NCBI GenBank assembly: GCA_033557465.1
Contig: CM066031.1
Coordinates: 1,231,483,312 to 1,231,547,311 of the forward strand
From: Ichthyophis bannanicus
Taxonomy: Eukaryota; Chordata; Amphibia; Gymnophiona; Ichthyophiidae
DNA: 64,000 nt
Direction: 5' to 3'
Shown here: positions 30,488 through 41,984 of the stretch, one piece after another
Numbering within the stretch: the first letter of the stretch is position 1
How the letters are laid out: each line of letters begins with the position of its first letter
Notes under the pieces: generated by a model
Databases searched by the model: none
Told to the model about the DNA's origin: nothing
What the model saw: only the letters and a program-made list of their open reading frames with translations
Position numbers and translations under genes: made by a program

Positions 30488-30546
30488 CAAGTATATCTCC
30501 AGGAACAAGCAGGATTGTAGTCATCACATATGGGTAGCGTCGGTAC
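30488..30546 (-). repeat. DIRS copy 3 right terminal repeat
   Basis: ATCTCCAGGAACAAGCAGGA then CATCACATATGGGTAGCGTC. It is the reverse of the copy 1 right end and is complementary to the ICR. The spacer to the ICR (30547-30747) holds the GC-rich element tail, as at 3616-3821 in copy 1. Confidence 0.85.
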
Positions 30547-30747
30547 CGACGGAGCCCGCACAGGAACGCTCCCCAGCGTCCAATAGGAACGCCTTTGGGA
30601 GCATCCCTCAGCACATGCGTGCTGCCTTCCCACCTTTCCAACTGTCCCTCTTCAGTTAAGTTTGTAGCTGAGTGAAAGGATAGAGGGAGAGAGGAAAGAG
30701 ACAAAGAGAGAGAGAGACAACTCCTAGGGGAGGTGGGTGGGTTGTGA

Positions 30748-30850
30748 GGACTAAATTCCTGCTGTTCCCGGAGATCACCTGTTACAGGTGAGTAACTACG
30801 CTATCTCCAGGAACAAGCAGGAATGTAGTCATCACATATGGGGACTCCCT
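30748..30850 (-). repeat. DIRS copy 3 internal complementary region
   Basis: It contains GAGATCACCTGTTACAGGTG flanked by GTTCCCGG and CTATCTCCAGGAACAAGC, a palindromic junction of the two element ends as in copy 1 at 3525-3615. Confidence 0.85.
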
Positions 30851-30960
30851 AGCTAAAGATGCCAGGGAGATAGCCACAGGAAGGTGCCACCACCTAAGGT
30901 GAGAATCCTTCCTCCCATGGATCTCTGGCATCCCACCAGGGTTGGTGGGTAGGAGTTGGT

Positions 30961-32060
30961 TTAGGTTTGAAAGAGATTTTGAAGAACAGCTTCACCAAAG
31001 AAGGCATCCCGACGGGAGGCTTTATCTAGGCAGTAGTGGGCTGTGAAGGTGTGTACCGAAGCCCAGGTGGCTGCTCGACAAATGTCATCGACAGACACAG
31101 ATTGGAGATTAGCCATAGAAGCTGCCATGGCTCTCACATTGTGAGCTGTGACATGGTCCTGAAGAGGAAGACCCTTACTCTCATAAGTAAAGGATATGCA
31201 TTGGGCAATCCATTTAGATAAAGTTCTTTTGGAGACCGGAAGTCCCAAATGACTAGGGTCAAAAGCTACAAAACGTTGTGAGGACTTTCTATGTTGCTGT
31301 GTTCTTTGAATGTAAAAGGCTAAGGCCCTTTCACAATCCAAAGTATGAAGGTTTCTTTCTGCATTAGAGGCGTGAGGCCTCTGAAAAAATACAGGAAGAT
31401 AAATTGATTGGTATAAATGAAAAGGAGAAACCACCTTTGGCATAAAATGTGGGTGAGTTTGAAGAACAACCTTATCATGATGAAACCTAGTATAAGGAGG
31501 ATCAGCCACTAAAGCTTGCAATTCACTAATGCAACGGGCAGAGGTGATTGCAATCAGGAAGATGACCTTCCAAGTCAAAATCGTAAGGGCTGTTGTGGCT
31601 AAAGGTTCAAAAGGCGGCTTCATGAGCTGCCCGAGAATTAGATTTAGATCCCATGCTACCGGTGGTGCCTTGATGGGAGGTTTAGTTAATAAAAGGCCTC
31701 TCATAAATCTTGATAGGAGTGGATAAGAGGAAATTGGTTGTCCATTTAGAGGCTTATAAGAAGCTGCAATTGCACTAAGATGGACTCTTACAGAATTGGT
31801 CTTTAACCCAGAATTCGATAAGTGAAAGAGATACTCTAGTATCGATTCTAAGGGTATGACCAGGGGGTTTAATCCCTTCTTGGAGCACTATATAGTAAAA
31901 CGTTTCCACTTGAAGGCATAAGATCTTCTTGTGGAAAGTTCCCTAGAAGCCTGAAGGATATCTTTTACCTGCTGGGACAGGTTGAAATCCTGGAGGTCTA
32001 AGCCTTCAACAACCAGGCTGTGAGGTGCAGGGACTGGGGATTCGGGTGCCATAGCGTCCC
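30961..32060 (-). pseudogene. DIRS copy 3 tyrosine recombinase, catalytic Arg lost
   Basis: The minus-strand frame starts inside the RT/RNase H frame (LVVEGLDLQDFNLSQQVKDI, STRRSYAFKWKRFTI), which shows the ancestral overlap. A TAG follows FTI, where copy 1 has Trp. The rest runs without a stop to the TGA or TAA at 30961. Box I reads TSARCISELQALV where copies 1 and 2 have R-R-I-S-E-L. The Arg that activates the phosphate has become Cys, most simply CGC to TGC. H-x-x-R (TAHNVRAMAAS) and Tyr (AHYCLDK) remain. With that change this enzyme should be inactive even without the stop. Confidence 0.9.
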
Positions 32061-33365
32061 GTTCTCCTGGGAAAGAAGATCTGGAGCATGCTCCAACTCC
32101 AGAGGTGCCGCTTGCGAGAGATGCAGAAGCAGGGAATACCACGTTTGGCGTGGCCATCGTGGTGCTATGAGAATCATGCGACTCCTGTCCCTCTGAAGCT
32201 TGAAGAGTGTCTTGGGGATGAGGGGAATGGGTGGGAAGGCATAAAGGTAGTCCTGACCCCAGTGAAGGAGGAAGGCATCCCTTGCCTGACTGTTGTGCGC
32301 CAGAATCCTGGAACAGAACTGGGGAAGTTTGGCATTCAGTGGACTTGCAAAAAGGTCTATGTCTGGAGTGCCCCAGAGATGAAAAATCTTTGCCACCTGG
32401 TCTAGGTGGAGAGACCACTCGTGAGGTAGCAGTACTCAACTGAGTTTGTCTGCCCAAAGGTTTTGAATGCCTGGAAGATGTACCACTAGAAGGTGAATTT
32501 GATGCTCTCTGGTGAGGGCCCATAGTCGTAAAGCTTCGTTGCATAATGACAGTGAGCCTGTCCCGTCCTGCTTGTTCACATAGAACATGGCTACATTATT
32601 GTCCGTCTGGACTAGGACTGTCTTGTAGCTGAGCTGGGCGTGGAACACTCGAAAAGCTAAATAAATTGCTCTTAACTCCAGGAGGTTTATATGTAAACCA
32701 ACCTCCTGTGGAGTCCAGGTGCCCTGGGTAGAGAGATGATTCAGGTGTGCTCCCCAACCCACCTGTGATGCATCTGCTGTTAGGGTGGCCTGAAAGAGGG
32801 GTTGATGGAAAGGAGACCCTACTGTCATATTTTCTAATGATTGCCACCATTGGAGGGACAAAATTAGTCGTTGAGAGATTGTTATTTTGTCTGACAAATG
32901 ACCCGTGGCCTCTGTCCACTGTGTGGAGAGGGTCCACTGAGCTGCTCGCATGTGGAGGCGAGCATATGGGACTACATGAACTGTGGATGCCATGTGTCCC
33001 AGTAACTGCAGTAGCTCCCAAACAGTGAGGGAGGATTTGCCTGCCTCTTGGGAAGCTAGCTGCATTATGCGAAGACACCGGGCTTGTGGAAGGAAAGCCC
33101 TTGCCTGTCTGGTATCCAGACAGGCTCCTATGAATTCTAGGCATTGGGAAGGAACTAGTTGAGATTTTGGGAAGTTTATTACCAATCCCAAGTATTGGAG
33201 GATTTGCATTGCACAAGACAGTGCAGTGCTGCCCTCTGTCACTGTGGAGGCTCGGATTAGCCAGTCATCTAAGTAAAGGAAGATGAAAATCCCCAGGGTT
33301 CATAGAAATGCAGCTACTACTGCCATGTATTTCGTGAATACCCTTGGTGCTGAAGCCAGAGCACC
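31998..33365 (-). pseudogene. DIRS copy 3 RT (C-terminal half) and RNase H
   Basis: The minus strand starts in the RT palm (LASAPRVFTK) with FIFLYLDDWLIRAS, the catalytic box, at about 33270. The frame is then QILQYLGLVINFPKSQL, LLQLLGHMASTVHVVPYARL, RNase H LTADASQVGWGAHL, INLLELRAIYLAFRVF and VQTDNNVAMFYVNKQ, then HLPGIQNLWADKLS. One TGA at about 32436 interrupts it (Arg in copy 1). The same frame then goes on through DIDLFASPLNAKLPQFCSR to 31998. It lacks the RNase H frameshift found in copy 1, so the two copies decayed separately. Confidence 0.9.
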
Positions 33366-33479
33366 CCGGAGGTGGAGCACAAGAAGATGAAATCCTCGAG
33401 GGCGGCTTCTGTGAACTAGCCAGGAAAGGCAGGTAAGTCCTGCTCTCAGTCCCACAGTCCACACTGCGAGTCTGAGAGA

Positions 33480-34860
33480 TCAGAGCAGGAGCGGCCTACC
33501 AAGGTTGCCTGAAAGGATTCATTGGTCTCCAGTGACTAGCTTTGGACCCCCGAGGCCATCCTGGTTGAGGATTCCCCCTAGTCGGAACCGGCACCAGGCT
33601 TGAGATCCTCGGTGCCCATGTCAAAAGCTGCTTAGCTATCTGGACTGAAGACCAGAATGGCAGCCTTGGAGCGCAGCATGTCTGCCTTCATGGCCCAGCT
33701 GCGGGTCTTGAAGCCCGGTTCTGCCAGGTCATCTGTCCAAACCACCAGACCCTCGATCTTGAGGACATCCCCGGACGTCAAGCTGATCTTCTAATACCAT
33801 TGGCTTTGAGTCGATCCTCAACACCAGTTTTGATCCCGGTCCCGATCCTCGGGACCAAGGTCTTCCCCTATCAGTGGCTGCAACTTTACCCGCAGAGCCT
33901 CCAAGGGGCATGGACAATCGGGCTTGGGGCCCGACCTCGAAACCCGGCTGGACCTCGACTCCTCCACCAATTATGAGTCGGATTGGGAGATTAAGAATGA
34001 GGAATCCCCAGACACCCGTTGTCACCGCGACATGCCCTCGGACCCTTGTCAAAGGCATTGTCGTTTGATGCCGAGTCGGGGGAGGACCCTCACATGGTGG
34101 AGCTCAAGATCCTCCAATAAGAGTCCCCTCCGAAGGAGGCACTTACAGTGCCCATTCCCCCGATCCTGAAACAGCTGCTCCTCTGCATGTGGGAAACACC
34201 GGCATCAGTGACTATTGTGAGCTGACAGCTGGACTCAATGTATCGGGACTGCCAGAGCCCAGGCTTTGAGAAAGCATAACTGCCATACAACTCCATGGTG
34301 GTGGCGTCGGCCATGCATCGGCTCAAGAGCCAGAAAATGCACTCCTCGGTGACTCCAGGTAGGGAGGCATGCACCATGAATGCTCTGGACAGAAAATGTT
34401 ACCAGGGCTCGCTGCTTATCAGCCTGATCCAGGCTGTACATGGGCATGTACTTGAGGGACCTGGTGAAGGAGCTTGCTGGGTTTTCAACTGGTCTCTCCA
34501 AGGAACCCCTTCAGTGGTTCCAGAACCTGTCCTCTGCCATCAGAGAGTGCTCCAAATTCATGACTCGGGCAGCCTATTACAGCTTCAAGTCGGCTGCTAG
34601 AGTAGTCGCAGCGGGCATCAGTGCCTGATGCCAGGCTTGGCTACAGTCTTCCAACATGGAGCAATGGGTTCAGGACAAATTGGTCAGTGTTCCCTGACAA
34701 GGAAAGAACCTTTTTGGCAACCCCATGACTGATAAGGCTACAGAGTTGGAGTCTGAGTTCCTGACAAGGACTAGGCTCTCCAAGGAGACCACTACCCTTC
34801 TCTGACGGAAGGCCCCCAGTAAAAAGCCCCCTTACTCGAGGAAGGGAAGAGCTTATGGAA
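33480..34860 (+). pseudogene. DIRS copy 4 gag-like region
   Basis: Readable pieces in changing frames are LSGLKTRMAALERSMSAFMA (a likely short coiled coil), YMGMYLRDLVKELAGFSTGL, LSSAIRECSKFMTRAAYYSF and ASKSAARVVAAGISA-like sequence leading to QAWLQSSNMEQWVQDKLVSV. The last matches the AWLQASDLELWVQDELGNLP segment of copy 1 gag. Stops and frameshifts are frequent. Function is by homology to the other copies only. Confidence 0.68.
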
Positions 34861-34989
34861 ACTACCCTCAGAATCAGGCCTCCCCAGCAGGGTCATCAGG
34901 CCAGCGGACAAGTGCATGGCCCTCGTAAGCCCAAGATGCCCAAACCCAGGCATTGGCTCTGGCCTTGCCTGGTGGGAGCTTTTGACTTC

Positions 34990-35455
34990 TTGGGCACAGC
35001 CTCTTCACCCCCAGGAGGCCCACCCCAGCAGCCCACAGGGGGAAATCTGATTCTGTTTTCCCACAGGTGGCCAGTCATCACCACCAACACCTGGGCCCTC
35101 CAGGTGGTCAAGGAGGGCTACCTCCTCCACTTGGATCAGACTTCCCCTCCATTCTTCCCGTGAGAGTCCACCAAAACTCCCCCCACCAGACCTTGCTACT
35201 GCAGGAGCTCGCAGGTCTTCTTGAGGACAAGGCGGTGGAACCCATACCCCCACACCTCTGAGGCGGAGGGTTCTACTCCAGGTACTTCCTGGTACCAAAA
35301 AGAACAGGGGGTCTATAGTCCATCCTAGACCTGCAAGACCTGAACAGGTTCCTAGTGAGGGAGAAGTTCAAGATGTTGTCCCTTGAGATGCTGCTGCCAA
35401 ACCTCCAGCAGGGAGACGGACTATGCTCCTTGGACTTAAAGGATGCGTATACACA
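34990..35455 (+). pseudogene. DIRS copy 4 RT, N-terminal fragment
   Basis: Frames give TLLLQELAGLLEDKAVEPIP, then GGGFYSRYFLVPKRTGG, ILDLQDLNRFLVREKFKMLS and GLCSLDLKDAYTH, which is the RT fingers and the first palm aspartate. A stop follows PIPPH. The element breaks off right after the DAYTH motif, so YLDD and all later domains are gone. Confidence 0.85.
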
Positions 35456-36205
35456 CAGAGGGGCGCTGAAGGCAATCTGCTGCCTGAGGCGAGGGATGAG
35501 ATGGCATCCCCTCCCCCCCTGTAGTTTGGGGGGGGGAAGGTGCTTTCTCAAAACTCCAGTCAGGGACTGAACCAAACCAAAAAGCCGATTAGATAATATG
35601 GAGGAAATGCAAGATGTTTGCACACCAAAGAACTAAAAGAATGAGCGAGAACCACAGCACACTTTATAAAACTAAATTATAACTCATTTTTATTTTGTTA
35701 TAAACTGAGTTATGGTTCTTGCTTTTTCTTTTTGAACATATATTTTGCATCCACAGAACCCCCTCCCTCAACAGTGGGTGCCGAGCAGAATTAGGACATT
35801 CACCCACTGAACTCAATATCTTAAAAAAAAAAAAAATCTGATTCTGGTCATCTCTCACTAACAAATATTCTCCAGTACCAGGCATATTGGGAACTAATAT
35901 TAAACCCTATAAAAGTCACCAAAGATCTACAAGGCTAACTCTACCATACCATTACCAGCATAAACTTCAAAAACTCATACAAGATGCCTACCCAGAAAAA
36001 AAGCAGCACTATAAATACTTCAGCGGGCCCTAAAACATCTAACACCTATTTGAAAAGCTGAACAAAGCAAATTACTACAGTACAGATCCCTGCATACAAA
36101 TTTCATGTTAACAGAACACACGGCCTTGGTCACACACTCAGAACACAGACTCATGAAATACAGAATAAGGCTGTAAACTGTGTAAATGCTCTTCAAAAAT
36201 TGGGC
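35456..36205. other. Unassigned sequence
   Basis: No gene. It starts with a GC-rich patch containing a G run (35527-35536), then AT-rich sequence. The stretch about 36080-36150 (CTGCATACAAATTTCATG, CACGGCCTTGGTCACACACT) recurs in diverged form at about 37535-37595. Confidence 0.45.
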
Positions 36206-36290
36206 CCTTAATGGTTTTTTTTCCCTGTAAACCGCTTTGATTCCCAGATAAGGCAGTATAAAAAACCCCAGAAAAATAAATAAATAAATT
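36206..36290 (+). repeat. L2/SINE-type 3' tail
   Basis: CTGTAAACCGCTTTGATTCC, then AAGGCAGTATAAAAA and AAATAAATAAATAAAT. The hairpin plus tail matches the L2 3' ends in this window. Confidence 0.72.
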
Positions 36291-36299
36291 TCCGCAATC

Positions 36300-37040
36300 T
36301 AACCGCGCTGGAATGGATTGGGGAATTGGTACCGAATCCTACGGGATAGCTGGCGCAACCGTGGATAGCCGAGTTGGGGAGGAGATGGGGGAAGATCAAC
36401 TGGAATGCTGCTTTATGCGGATTTTGTCAGTCTTTACCTTGGCACGAAACCAGGAGATGCAGAATCAGATCTTACACAAAGGTTATCTTGCAAAAGAGCA
36501 GGGTGCCTACTTGGGTATCTGGGACCAAAATCTTTGTGATAAATGTAAAAGGCAGATAGATACTTTTAGACATGCTTTTCTGAAATGTCCCCAGCTGACA
36601 GAGATGTGGGGGAACGCACTGCAGTGCTTGACAAAAGTGGTAAAGAAAGCGGTGTAACAGACCTATAGTTTGCTATTGCTGGGAGATGAGGGGACTCTAC
36701 AGGAGTAGAAAATTAGGAAGATGAAGGGCAAGTTCATTCTGATCGGGATTGAGTGGTCCGGAAACTCATTTTGCTAAATGGGGTGGGGGTTGTGACCCCA
36801 TCCTTTCAACACTGGCTAACAGTGATGCATAACATAGCCTCAGCTGAATGCCATACATATGCAGACCTTAAAACCCCTAAGTGGGTGTGCTGTAAATGGA
36901 TATGGGCCCAGTTTCAGGAACAGTACCCCCAGGCTGCACGGGGAGGTGGGGAGCAGGGGGGGGGACGGGGGACAATAGCTAGGTGGGAGGACCTGGATGG
37001 TGAGGACAGGAGACCAGTTTATTTCACCACTCAACACTGA
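36300..37040 (+). pseudogene. L1-type LINE ORF2 C-terminal fragment
   Basis: The plus-strand frame 36313-36657 has LARNQEMQNQILHKGYLAKE, then NLCDKCKRQIDTFRHAFLKC and PQLTEMWGNALQCL. The C-x2-C then H-x4-C spacing is the Cys-rich motif near the end of L1 ORF2 proteins, which is needed for retrotransposition. The following sequence to about 37040 (KLGR.. KFILIGIEWSG-like, then W and P rich) looks like the final tail with stops. No RT or endonuclease is attached, so it is a 5'-truncated copy. Confidence 0.72.
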
Positions 37041-39865
37041 CCGTACCTTTGTGCACGTACATAGTTACTGGGGAAGCCTTAAGCACTTGTTCGTAAAACA
37101 TTGACATGTAGCAATTGCTATGGAGTTACTGGTTGCTCACTGTTAATTGTTTGTATGTATCTTTATGGGTGACGTGATAAAGAGAAAAGTCAGTAAACAT
37201 ATTAAAAGAACAAAACAAAACCAGAAGAACAAGAAAAGAACATCATTAACTCACAGGATAGAGAAAGCAAAGGATACATAACAGCTGATCGTAAAAGCAT
37301 CACTACTGGTATAAGGATGATGGATTTGTACAAGAAGGCGGTCTAAAAATTTGTATAAATAAATGTAGGGTCATCCTTAAGGGTGAGATTGCCCTCCAGG
37401 GACTCACCCGGACAATAGCCATATGTCTTGCAGTGGGCCACAGAATGTATGAAAGGACACTATTGCAAATAATACACCAGTCCTTAGAAAAGCAACTCTT
37501 GGGAAAAGAGTTCAAGTCAAACTGCTACACATCCCTGTACAGAAACTGCATGCTCACAAAATACTGCACCTTGGTCATATACTCAGAACAAGCATAGAGG
37601 TTCACCAAATGCAGAATAAATGTTCACAAAGTAGAAAATGAAATGCACAACAAAAACTGAACTGGAAACTCCAAGTCTGATTACGCATGCAGTATAGCAC
37701 TGGAGAAATAGAAACCGAAAATATTTTATCCTGTAATGTGCAAAATGCAAAAACATCATATTCAAATTCCCAAAACTGGCATATTGAGATCACTAAATCA
37801 AAACGAAAACATTTTGACAGCTCAGCCTCTGTAACTCGTCTCACACATTTCGCAGGAGCTGGGTTATTGTATGCTGGCTGTAGCATGCACCTCCATTTTC
37901 TTCTGTGGGCAGGCACAGATTTGCAGTAGTCTTTCTTGAGCCCGAGGGGATTGGTTGAAGACATTGCTTCTTCCAAAGGGGGTACTCTTTCTGTGCATGT
38001 TTAGGGTGTGAAGGGCCTGGTCTCTTTAAGTAATACTTGGGTATGATGGGTCAATTTTAGCAGGCAGTGGAAAAGGCGTCAGTACTCTGTATTGCTAAGT
38101 ACCCCCCCTGAAATAAAGCCCTGGCTATGTCTATTCAACATCTAGAAATGCCCCACAGAATGCCTGTTATTTTGATACGTTCAGGTTTATGCATATTATA
38201 AATGTTCACATATTCTTTCAGGCATCAGAAAAATCGCTTATCCACTTATGGCTGACTTGTGTATTCTTACTTGACCTTTTTTCCCATAGGTACAAAGAGA
38301 GAAAAGCCTTAGTGAATCAAGCGCTAAGTCTTTGAAAATTTAGTCCAGGATGTTTAGGAATTGAATGGTGAGCTGAGATATTATTGCCAACTTTTATTTA
38401 TTTATTAAGATTTGTTACCACCTTTATGAAGAAATTCACTCAAGGCGGTATACAGCAAGTCTAGTTGGACATGGGCGACTTACACTGTAATAACAGTATA
38501 ACTATAGTAAAATGACCAAAGTCAGCATAATATACAATTAGAGCACTGAGATAAATTTGAAAATAAGCAAATTAAATTATAGTATTAGCAATATTATGAT
38601 TCAATGTCAACACCATACACATTGAAACAGCACAGTAGAACATTTATGAATATAATGCTCAGAATGTCCGCACAGTACAAATGAAACATCTTAACATGAA
38701 GTAGAGAGGACATGTGCAGTTCGGTCGTATCAGCAGACAAGATGGGTAAGAGACAAAGGCACTAGGGACCAAAGTGGTGACTTTCTGCCCCCGCCTAAGC
38801 ATCATGCTGTGCAGGGTCTTAAAGCTCATGTGTCTGAAGCAGCAGGCTGTGAGCGCACTCATATGCGTGGGTACTTTAAGGCCTGCCGTTAGCGACCTTT
38901 ACATATTGGTGGCAGGTTAAAAAAGAAATCCAGATATAGTGGTGACCGCTAAATATCCAGATACAGTGGTTGCTGCCAGCAATATTTGGATAGTGGCTAT
39001 ATTCAGCTGCTATCTAATAGTCAGGTTGCAGGCCACTTAGGACAACTTTTTTGCTGGGTTGTTATCGGGATAGCAGTACTGAAAATCGTTGCTGTCCACA
39101 TAAATACTGGTTCCATCCCAGCTCTGCTCCCAGATCACTCCAGTACTCTCTGTATAGTACCGAAACGGTCAAAGATGATATTCAGTGGTACTATCTGGAT
39201 ACCATGCTAGGCAGCACTTATCTGCTTATAGGTGCTGTCAATTGCTTTTTTTTGTTTCACAATAGAATAAATGTTTATATATTTATTTCAATTTATTTGG
39301 CAAACAAATGCACTGTAGCAAGGAACACCGTTTCAAATGCTACCATATACAATTATGTTCTCTGAATTTTTAATCATTAAAATGAAGACTGGATATATTT
39401 GTTTTCTTGTGGCTTGTGTTCTGTCAAGCTGACTTGTCTTGGGTTTGTTTTGATTTTTCCTGGTTTTGATGGACATCTAGAATTTAGAGAAGGGCTCTTT
39501 TTCTAGCGTTTCGCCTCAGCAATGCTCAGCAATGCTCAGGAATGCTCTTGTTAGATATGGTCGGCTGTTGCTTTTTATTCTTTCCAACCCAGTGGAATGT
39601 TGGAAAGAAATTATACATAAGGGATAGGATCCTATAAAGGTCACATGGAAAGTTACACATTACAGGGAAATACATATAGTACCCGATTGTAACTCACCTT
39701 GAACTACTACTGGAAAGACATGATCTAGCTAAATAACAATAAATAAAAAATAGACATTTAAATGCACAAGTGCCTATTCTAAAGGATTACACACGTGAAT
39801 GGGCACTTATACACACATTTTAAACGATTACTATTCTGTAAGCGCCACCTATACTTTGATTGGAC
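37041..39865. other. Unassigned sequence with old LINE tails
   Basis: No gene is supported. At 38395-38460 a minus-oriented tail (TTTATTTATTTATTAAG, then CAAGGCGGTATAC in reverse sense) marks an old LINE or SINE end. At 39680-39750 another LINE-like tail (ACCTTGAACTACTACTGG, AATAACAATAAATAAA) appears. At 39516-39545 the unit CAGCAATGCT is repeated about three times. At 38930-39200 TGGATA and ATATTCAG motifs resemble a decayed MITE. Confidence 0.45.
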
Positions 39866-39933
39866 ATAGAAACATAGAAATATGACGACAGAAAAAGACC
39901 ACATGGCCTATCTAGTCTGTCCTTCCATAACAA

Positions 39934-41897
39934 CTACAACAATCCCCTTTTTACCTTTAGAGATCCTCTGTGTTTGTCCCATGGTTTTATGAATTCAGTT
40001 ACTGTCCTCATCTCTACCACCTCCACTGGGAGACTATTCCACGGATCCACTACTCTTTCCGTAAAGAAATATTTCCGCATATCACTCCTGAATCTATCTC
40101 CCTTCACCCTCATCCCATGTCCCCTCGTAGCAGAACTTGCTTTCAATTGAAAGAGGCTCTCTCACTGAACATTTATGCCACGGAGGTATTTAAACATCTC
40201 AATCATATCACCTCTATCCCGCCTTTCCTCTAAGGTGTACATATTAAGATCCTTCAATCTGTCCTCATATGCTTTATAATGAAGACCACTAATCATTTTA
40301 GTAGCCACCCTCTGCACCGACTCCATCCTGTTCACATCCTTTTGAAGGTGCGGTCTCCAGAATTGCACACTATACTCCAAATGAGGTCGCACCAAAGACT
40401 TATACAGAGGCATAATCACCTCCTTTTTTCTGCTAGCCATTCCTCTCCGTATGCACCCAAGCATCCTTCTAGCTTTTGCCGTCACCTTTTCTACCTGTTT
40501 AGCTACTTTAAGATCATCAGACACAACCACACCTAGGTCCCGCTCTTCTTTAGTGGACAAAAGTACTTCACCCCCTATACTATATTGCTCCCTTGGATTG
40601 CTGCAGCCCAAATGCATGACCTTACATTTTTTAACATTAAATCCCAGCTGCCAAATTCTAGACCATTCTTCAAGCTTAGCTAGATCCCTCCTCATGTTAT
40701 CTACCCCTTCCTGGGTGTCTACTCTATTGCAGATTTTGGTATCATCCGCAAAGAGGCAAACCTTACCTGAAAGCCCTTCCGCTATATCACTAACAAAGAT
40801 GTTAAAAAGAATCGGACCAAGGACAGATCCCTGGGGCACACCACTGATAACATCCTTCTCCTCAGAGTGAGCTCCATTTACTTGTACACTTTGTCGCCTC
40901 CCACCCAACCAATTTCTAACCCAAGCAGTAACTTTAGGGTCCATTCCTAGGGTGCTCAGTTTGTTTATAAGTCACCTGTGAGGAACAGTGTCAAAGGCTT
41001 TACTGAAATCTAAATACACCACATCTAGGGCTCTCCCTCGGTCCAACTCCCTGGTCACCCAGTCAAAGAAATCAATCAGATTTGTCTGACAAGAGCTGCC
41101 TCTGGTGAATCCAGAGTCAAATAAAAGCCCACTCACTTAATTAAATAACATACATAGATGAAAATACATGATGATCCAATCTCTAATGTCCGCATACTTG
41201 TAAATAAATGTATATGGTATACTCTGTTCTGTATTGGCATACACTGTTTGGATAATGCCCACATACTTGTACCTGTACATAGTTTATTCTGTTCTGTATT
41301 TGCATACACTGTTTGGCTTATACTATGTTTATTGATATAAGATGTTCCATGTAAAACAAACCCTGCTTTGTTGATTGTTGTTTACTGTAAACCGCATCTG
41401 ATCTCTGGAAGATGCGGTATATAAATGAGTGTTAAATAAATAAATAATAATCCATGCTGCCTCGGATCCTGTAATCCGCTGGACTCCAGAAACCTCACTA
41501 TTTTCTCTTTCAGCAGTGTTTCCAATAATATACTCACCACCGAAGTTAAACTAACCGGCCTGTAGTTTTCAACCACATCCTTACTTCCGCTTTTGTGTAA
41601 AGGCACCACATGAGCCTCTCTCCAGTCCTTTGGCACCACTCCCGACTCCAACGAGGCATTGAAAAGGTCAGTCAGTGGAGCTGCTAGAACGTCCCCAAGT
41701 TCCCTCAGTATTCTCGGGTGTATCCTATCCGGTCCCATCGCTTTGTCTACTTTAAGTTGAGATAGTTTCTCACAAACACAGTCTTTTGAAAATTGTTCAA
41801 GATGTCCTTTGCTTCTTTTCCTATTTGTGGGTGTTTTCTGAGGTCCTGCTCCTGGTTCTTCATCTGTGAACACAGAACAAAAATATTTGTTAAGCAA
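39934..41897 (-). pseudogene. CR1 copy 2 reverse transcriptase
   Basis: The motifs are the same as in copy 1: LFADDTKI catalytic box, GVPQGSVLGPILFNIFVSDI, and RPHLEYSVQFWRPHLQKD. The frame is open across the position where copy 1 has a stop (VAKQVEKVTAKARRMLG). It instead has a TGA in NVQ-ESLFQLK at about 40162 (GGA to TGA). It is interrupted at 41113 by an L2-tail insertion, after which FTRGRSCQ-type sequence is displaced. Each copy thus has one different nonsense change, so the common source was probably active. Confidence 0.92.
41114..41448 (+). mobile_element. 5'-truncated L2 3' UTR insertion
   Basis: 335 bp ending in GTAAACCGCATCTGATC, GATGCGGTATATAA and an AAATAAATAAAT tail. It is flanked by the direct repeat AATCCA (41108-41113 and 41449-41454). 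CR1 copy 1 (about 8590) is the empty site. The tail is closest to that of L2 copy 3. Confidence 0.88.
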
Positions 41898-41984
41898 TTC
41901 CGCTTTATCCTTATCAGCTTCTGCATATTCCTCCCCTTCACCCTTTTGCCCTTCCTCTTCTTACTAATATATCTGAAAAATGTC

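Larger units (their letters stand above)
30488..33368 (-). mobile_element. DIRS-like retrotransposon copy 3 (family A), 5'-truncated
   Basis: On the minus strand it carries RT from just before YLDD (33365) through RNase H (to 31998), tyrosine recombinase (to 30961), ICR (30748-30850) and right terminal repeat (30488-30546). It matches DIRS copy 1 throughout. The 5' half (gag and RT fingers) is missing. At about 33370 it meets plus-strand DIRS copy 4. Confidence 0.93.
33375..35455 (+). mobile_element. DIRS-like retrotransposon copy 4 (+), gag and start of RT
   Basis: Plus-strand decayed gag-like sequence (about 33480-34850) is followed by the RT fingers (34990-35455), which stop abruptly after LCSLDLKDAYTH. 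The RT resembles family A but is a separate, older copy. RNase H, recombinase and the ends are absent. It lies head to head with copy 3. Confidence 0.82.
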
